From NCBI GenBank assembly GCA_025738555.1, contig JAOVFP010000008.1, forward strand, positions 1,302,001 through 1,366,000: 64,000 nt of DNA, given 5' to 3'. Numbering within the stretch: the first letter of the stretch is position 1; each line of letters opens with the position of its first letter. The notes under the pieces were generated by a model, which did no database searches, was not told where the DNA came from, and worked only from the letters and a program-made list of their open reading frames with translations. A program made the position numbers and the translations under genes. This DNA comes from Cyathus striatus. Lineage: Eukaryota > Basidiomycota > Agaricomycetes > Agaricales > Nidulariaceae. Shown here in pieces: positions 58,550-64,000 of this stretch.

Positions 58550-59140
58550 TATGACTAATCAAGTTTCACCCATGACACCATCACTTGCAAGACGAGGGGT
58601 GAGAAGACGCTTGCCCTCATCACTTGCAAGACAAGGGTCAAAGGGCGAGAGGAGAGAGGGGGGGGAAGGAGAGAGAGGGGGGGAAGGAGGGATGTGACAA
58701 GACGTCTTCGTCACTTGCAAGATGGGAGGGGAGGGAGCGAGGGAGCATCAATGACATGGCATTGACACTGTTCTTGCAAGCGGCATCATGGTTGTCACAT
58801 CATGGGAAGAGGGGGACAGATGACAGGGCGTTGTCATCATCATGACGCAGAGGGCATGGAGGAGAGGGGGCTGGCTGCTGACACGTCTATGATTCGTAGA
58901 TGATGCTGTGGGACATGAGTTAGCAGGAGACTCGAGATAGGGGAGGAATTAGCATATCTGGCTTTGACATACACTTTGAGAGTGTCTTGGGGGCAACGCC
59001 CTACATGGTGCCGATGATGGGGTGGAAGCAGCAAGGAGGGAGGGACAGGACAGCATGGCGCCTGTCTTCGTCACTTGCATAATGAGGGGAGGGGAGGGAA
59101 CAGATGGAGGGGGAGAACGAAATGACATTCGTCGTTCATC
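58550..59140. repeat. Second copy of the GC-rich repeat block
   Basis: It shares GTCATCATCATGACGCAGAGG, GATGATGCTGTGGGACATGAG, TTAGCAGGAGAC and CGTCACTTGCAAGA units with 55560-57260. CGTCACTTGCAA recurs about five times at 58580-59070. Trimmed matches suggest the blocks are parts of one family. Confidence 0.6.
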
Positions 59141-59188
59141 ATTGTGAGCGTGAAGCTCGAGAGCAACAAGGAGGGGAGAGCTGGAGAA

Positions 59189-59432
59189 GGGAAGAGGGAA
59201 GAGGGAAGAGGGAAGAGGGAAGAGGGAAGAGGGAAGAGGGAAGAGGGAAGAGGGAAGAGGGAAGAGGGAAGAGGGAAGAGGGAAGAGGGAAGAGGGAAGA
59301 GGGAAGAGGGAAGAGGGAAGAGGGAAGAGGGAAGAGGGAAGAGGGAAGAGGGAAGAGGGAAGAGGGAAGAGGGAAGAGGGAAGAGGGAAGAGGGAAGAGG
59401 GAAGAGGGAAGAGGGAAGAGGGAAGAGGGAGA
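59189..59432. repeat. Perfect 7-bp minisatellite (GGGAAGA)n, ~35 copies
   Basis: About 244 bases of uninterrupted GGGAAGA on the plus strand, purine-only. Its period gives Gly/Arg/Glu/Lys or Pro/Leu/Ser ORFs in every frame, none of which is a gene. Such purine tracts can form triplex or G-rich structures and vary in length by slippage. Confidence 0.95.
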
Positions 59433-59540
59433 GTAATACATTCGTTGTCAATGTTGACAGCACATACATTTCATTGCCGATGGCCAGGTACCACCGAGTG
59501 CACCCACTGGTCTTGTGGAGTTTGGTCTGCACAGACCACA

Positions 59541-59616
59541 AGCCGAGTTGGTGTAATGGTAAGTTGCGTCGTGCTTTGGTAAGTTAACACACTATGTCAG
59601 TAGTTCAATTCCTGTT
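59541..59616 (+). ncRNA. tRNA-like sequence, probable head of a tRNA-derived SINE
   Basis: GCCGAGTTGGTGTAATGGTA resembles a tRNA D-arm/A box and AGTTCAATTCCTG a T-arm/B box, 55-60 bases apart as in RNA polymerase III promoters. The acceptor and T stems do not pair well, so it is not a working tRNA. An AT-rich tail follows (59630-59660). Confidence 0.4.
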
Positions 59617-59689
59617 GGGGACATTTTATATTAATTATATTATTTTTACTATAATAAAGTAAAGAGTGGTTTACTTTAGTGGTGCACAA

Positions 59690-60005
59690 GGAGTGAACAG
59701 GGATTACATGGAGTACACAAGGATTATGTAGACATTACATGGAGTATACATGGACTTTATGTGGAAATTTTACCCAGAGTCCACTGACACTCCCTGTATT
59801 CCACATGGAATTCAACGATTCCATGTGGAATCCATGTGGAGTTTGTACACAGACTTATCTCTGTATCAATCCTTCTATACTCCATGTAAGCTCCATGTTC
59901 ACTCCACATAGAGTCTCCCTATGTCTATGTGGACTCCACATAGGCTCCCGGAAAATTACATGGAGTCCACATGGACTCCACGTAAACGTGTGGGGGACCG
60001 TAAAG
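59690..60005. repeat. CACATGGAGTCCA-motif element, copy 2
   Basis: The same motif family as 49770-50170, here with the end ACGTAAACGTGTGGGGGAC at 59978-59998. The inverted form of this end matches the left end of copy 1, so the complete element would have CCCCCACACGT-type inverted ends. Confidence 0.65.
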
Positions 60006-60145
60006 TGCTCACATTTACAGACTATTAGCTGAGCTTACATATAAGTCCATTATTACTTATTGCACAATGTGTTCGCTCTTTTGTTGTTTTTATTTGTATT
60101 TGTTTATACTCTGCCTAAATTGTTGTTCTTAGTAGTCATTCACCA
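60006..60145. repeat. Dispersed repeat copy (also at 49140-49270)
   Basis: TTAGCTGAGCTTACATATAA, GTCCATTATTACTTATTGCA, CAATGTGTTCGCTCTTTTG and TTATACTCTGCCTAAATTGT match 49145-49265 in the same orientation. Both copies lie next to a CACATGGAGTCCA element (copy 2 here, copy 1 there), so the two may be parts of one larger repeat. Confidence 0.7.
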
Positions 60146-62420
60146 CTTGCAAATATGTAACCCAGTATTGTTGCTTGTAATCTCAAGTGTGAATAACAGA
60201 TCAGTGTCAATTCAGAGTGTTGTTAAAACAATGCAGGGACAAATGAATACATAGATTTGAAACTAAGGAATTGTATTTTTGCTTACACTTATTGCAATTG
60301 AATCAGAGACTTAATTATTCTTTTATCCAGAGTAATTTTTGAATTAATAACATATCATAATGACAAAATACCTATGCTGCTGCAGTCCATTCTAATGTTT
60401 TACATTAGCACTTAGATATATGTAAATTCTGATTAAGCCATTAACTGAAAACCTAGTCCAAACAGCAAGTGCCTAAATGAATATCTAAGTGAGCTGCCAA
60501 AGTGCCAAAGGTCAGAGCTCAAAGATTTTGATGTAGATGGGCATGGTTGTCTAGCTTTCTGTAATTTAGCAGGGGTAGTGTTATGATCTGAGCTGGTCTT
60601 GTGATGTCTTTGGTCTTGTGATATAATAATCACATGACTTTTCACTACACTTGTAAGTCGTATGATGAAGTCAAAGTCTAAACTGCTATAATGTGGAGTT
60701 ATACACAAATGGACTTGTCAGCATCTTCACAGTAACACTTGAAGAGCGGAAATGAAGTAGCAGTGTTCTGGGTCTGAGGTGGTCTCAAAGAGGATAGAGA
60801 GGATTAGCCAGCTATATTGGATGATAGCTAAACTAAGATCAAGCTGAAGAAGCTTGATCAGAATACATGAGCTATTTATACAAAAGAAGCATGGTCTGTT
60901 CACAGAAAGGTATGCTACTATAAATAAAGTCCATGACTTGCCATAACTCGACAGATGTCTATAAATAGATGTGCAGCACTGCGCAGCAGTATCAGTAAGC
61001 AAGTCCAAGGAGATAAGAGAAGTCCATGCTCATAGTATGACAAACCAGAGGAGCGGGGTCAGGAATGATGAGTAAGTATGTAGTTATAAATAGAAAGGGA
61101 TGAGTAAGTAGAAAGATATAAATAGAAGAGTCATGTGAAAAAGAGGTGCTCTGGCAGGGTTGAGATGGAAAAAGTGTAACAGGTAGAACTTCTCACACTG
61201 TCATATTATTAATATGCTGACTTTAATATTGTAATACAGAAACTGAAAATGGAATCTAGACCTGACAAAGTAACATCTTGGATTAGAAAAAGTATCTGTA
61301 AGAGACATGAACAAGCCCACTGATACGCCTGACGGACATACAATGTATATAAGCGTATTTTTGCAATATCTACATAATATAAATCACTCACTTGCGATCA
61401 CAATTGGATTATCTAAGCGTTGGAGTGAGGTCCGAACTGCCAATGATCGTGCTATTTATAGTCACCACCACTAAGGACATAGTAAACAGATCTAAAAGCA
61501 ATAGTGATTATAGTAAGGGATTAGCAGGAAAGCGTGTATATAGAACCCCAATGGCACTTGATCCACCATAAGTGCGTGGTAATGCGACGTGTCCAGGTCA
61601 CAGGATGGTTCCAGCAGTGCAACTTACCCAAAGAAGCCGACAGCATCAAGGTGCCCATCAAGCGCCAACAGCCATTACCGCTACTCTGGACTCAACCCAG
61701 ATCGGTCCTCGGCATCTTGCAAATGAGATCTCACCCTGATCTACTGATTGAAGCGAATGGACCATATACCCGAAGCCGTGGTTGCTGATGGTTCTATCTT
61801 TAGGCCCGCGACGCGACAGGGCATCTAAATACGTGCATCAGCCAATAAGCGCGTCTCTATTTATCATGCACACCCGCCCCTTTTGCAGAGCTAAGCCCAA
61901 CGCTCTCCTATCCAGACCTTCGCACACGTCCCTTCACCCAGCGTCGTAGTTAATTACCTTATCTAGACATCTGTTATACCTGTACAGTACCTTTACAGTA
62001 CCTAAGAACTCCGCTTTTCCAGTAGTATATAAGACTCACAAACCTGCTCATGTAGAACCAAGCAATCCTGTATCGATTCCTTCCGCTATCAGTGCTATTT
62101 AGTGTATTCGTGATAATCTATTCAATTTCCGAGTGTAAAAACCCAGTGTGATCTAAGCCCTCCCAGGACCTCAAAGAAGCTTAGTTTATTATTAGTGATT
62201 ACAAGCGTTATAGATTACAAGTGAATATTGTAGTGTGTTCATCCCTCCCTTGCCAGGAATCACCTTGTGTATTCTGAAGATATTCCCCCGGACTCGCCCC
62301 TGCTTGATTGTTAGCAAGAGTAAGCAATGACCTTTACATAGTTTCGTAGCTATTACTCCCTAGTAACCTTCTTTGCCCTTTTACCACTATCATTGATAGC
62401 CATGACTTTGGTTGTTGCTT
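60146..62420. other. No supported gene; LTR-promoter-like segment at 61970-62330
   Basis: AGTATATAAGACTCACAAAC near 62022, followed by C/T-rich and CpG-normal sequence, resembles an LTR promoter/R region, but I find no TG...CA boundaries or second copy. The ORF at 61534-61788 has no recognisable domain. AGAAGCTTGATCAG-type short inverted words occur at 60840-60865. Confidence 0.35.
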
Positions 62421-62424
62421 CTGC

Positions 62425-62812
62425 TTGTGGTGGACTATGCTTCAACTATCTTGGTGTATCCTTCCAAGTGGAGAATACAGTAAAGATGCTCCTGCCAAAA
62501 AAACATGGTCTGCACTTCAAAAAGGGAGTGCTGCTGGTATGCATACAATCATTATTGGCCTATCATGGTGGACATGGGCACTTAGCCTCTCTGAAAAGCA
62601 AGGCGAAAATAATTCAGATCTCCAGGCAATAGTTCAAGACCTTTATTGGGTTCTAAAGCAACTAGGCCAAATGTTACCTGTAAACATCACTCACTCTGCT
62701 ATATCCAGTATGTCATTCTACTGGCTGCTTAGTGCATATATAGCTCTCACTGGCATAAGTCCACATGATGATTATAATATCCATCAGATTTCATTCAGCC
62801 ATTGTTCTTAAG
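62425..62812 (+). pseudogene. Coding relic of unknown element-associated protein
   Basis: The frame reads KTWSALQKGSAAGMHTIIIG, LSWWTWALSLSEKQGENNSD and LQAIVQDLYWVLKQLGQMLP. The pattern recalls a C-terminal block in basidiomycete mobile-element-associated proteins of unknown function. The frame is open to a TAA at about 62810, but I find no matching upstream exons. The assignment is weak. Confidence 0.3.
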
Positions 62813-63335
62813 TCATCCCAACCTTCAACAAGTTGCTAACTTTACAGTTGCTACAGTCTCAACATCCAGCTAATTATGTATGTGCATCATAATGCTCTAA
62901 TTTCTACTTTCTACATTACCTCACTATACATATTCACTATGGGTTTCAACATGCATAGGTTTCCAGCATATTTATGACATAGTCAGTAGTCAGCTACATC
63001 ACACTTTCTTACTTTATATGACCTTTCTTAGTTCCCCAATAGTCAGTACTTTTTAGATATGGACAAAGCAATCAGATCAGAGATTCAGAATACACATCTT
63101 GTTTTTCAGGTTTTATGGCAATATGCCAAGTTGCCTGTCTGGCATCAAATTAGTAATAGAGCTATACATAACTTGATAGTGTTTCACAGTCAGTTCAGCT
63201 CCCAAATACATTGTATACTCTTGCAATCAATGAATCTGCCAGTATTAATTTCCCTATACCTATGTACCATTAGGCTTGTGTAGGATTTCGCTTCTACATG
63301 CCATTGATTTTATTTATTTTATTATAAAGAATAGG

Positions 63336-63384
63336 GCCGGCAAGTGGCAGGGCCCACTACCTCCTCATTTAACAGACAATTACC
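63336..63384. repeat. Inverted copy of the dispersed repeat at 30804-30852
   Basis: AATAGGGCCGGCAAGTGGCA followed by GGGCCCACTACCTCC and TCATTTAAC is the complement of 30804-30852 with three or four differences. Confidence 0.6.
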
Positions 63385-64000
63385 ATTAGAAATACAACTT
63401 GTTGTGGGGAAAAGTTTATATGTCCGAGAGACACAATCTTGCCACCAGCTTTCATCAAGTTGGTAGCAAAGAACTCCTTGTGTCTTCAAGTGAGCACATG
63501 TATGATTGAAGGGTAGGTTTGCAGTTAAGAGATTTGAGGTGATTGAATAGATATAGCATGTTAATTCTTGACAAAAGGAAATTGACAAGAAAAGGAGTGT
63601 AAATCAGAGATGGAGTGTACAAGGGAAAGTGTTTGAGGGGAAAGAGAGGATGACGAGAAGTGTAGGGATAGGATAAATGTAAATAGAGAGAAAGGAAGGG
63701 TAGGAAAGATGGGCCACGAGCATGAGTCCCTTCCTCAATTGTCGCATCCACCTACATCATGACTATGACTAGCGTCAGTCACTCTTCCCATCTCGTACAC
63801 ACGATTGAGCATGCAACATGCTCAATCATGGTGCAAGCATTACAGTACCACCCACTGTCTCCACCTCCATTCCTAGTCCAAAGACACCACTCGCACAAGT
63901 AGTCGAGTCAAAGGAGAGCTCACCCTCCCTCCATGCCATCTACGCCCTCCTCTCCTATCATATGTGAAGCCCAGCAGTTTCATGTAGTCAGCTGCTTCAG
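63385..64000. other. No recognisable gene
   Basis: ORFs on the minus strand (63322-63751) show Tyr/Leu/Pro-rich sequence without a motif. A short inverted GAGCATGCAACATGCTC lies near 63808. Nothing else is supported to the window edge. Confidence 0.4.

Noticed and set aside
59071..59587. Long ORFs across the 7-bp minisatellite in most frames
   Set aside because: A 7-bp repeat without stops is open in every frame, so this is no evidence of coding.
49820..60032. Trp/Gly/Leu/His-rich ORFs at 49820-50032 and 59739-60032
   Set aside because: Explained entirely by the CACATGGAGTCCA motif read in one frame.
61970..62330. A second LTR with a TATA-like promoter
   Set aside because: No TG...CA ends, no partner copy and no primer-binding site could be found, so it is noted only as spacer.

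Overview
This window is nuclear DNA of a filamentous mushroom-forming fungus (Basidiomycota, most likely Agaricomycetes). I infer this from a multi-intron secreted class II haem peroxidase, a DUF6534-type seven-helix membrane protein, introns of about 50-60 bp with GTRNGY donors, a KDZ-class transposase with CxC5/CxC6-like cysteine clusters, and a DIRS-order (Ngaro-like) tyrosine-recombinase retrotransposon. It is a gene-poor, transposon-rich accessory region. Only three host genes read through without a break: the peroxidase (5783-7680, +), the DUF6534 protein (31343-33292, -, 18 short exons, no long ORF) and an HMG-box protein (36143-37064, +). Two further host-like genes are broken: a PTH11-like integral membrane protein (13046-14142, +) and a second HMG-box gene (34318-35622, -) lying head to head with the intact one.

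Layout: 1-5420 tandem repeats and two pieces of an unclassified composite repeat; 5685-7680 peroxidase; 8424-10341 inverted-repeat element with an integrase-like fragment; 10530-12340 composite repeat; 13046-14142 broken membrane protein; 14893-18870 composite repeat, interrupted by a 1 kb insertion and ending in a long array of ~170-bp units; 19421-23917 PIF/Harbinger-like element with two convergent genes, one split by a solo LTR; 25401-26766 internally deleted LTR retrotransposon; 27267-31141 CACTA-ended element with a second element inside; 31343-37064 DUF6534 and HMG-box genes; 37530-46900 one composite-repeat copy split by a DIRS/Ngaro element (39215-45080) and a hAT-like element (45092-46146); 49287-49672 long palindrome; 50313-55072 KDZ transposase plus accessory gene; 55560-59432 GC-rich repeat blocks, short hairpins, an ACAATGG-rich array and a 7-bp minisatellite; 59541-64000 tRNA-like sequence, dispersed repeats and coding relics.

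Two themes link the parts. First, a composite repeat (a Ser/Pro-rich coding-like module followed by a tail of ~170-bp units) recurs at least four times in the same orientation and fits no transposon class I know. Second, the mobile elements are decaying in a CpG-directed way: nine of the ten internal in-frame stops I could follow in element genes are TGA, and paired repeat arms differ mostly as CG versus TG or CA. That fits methylation-driven deamination or a RIP-like process.
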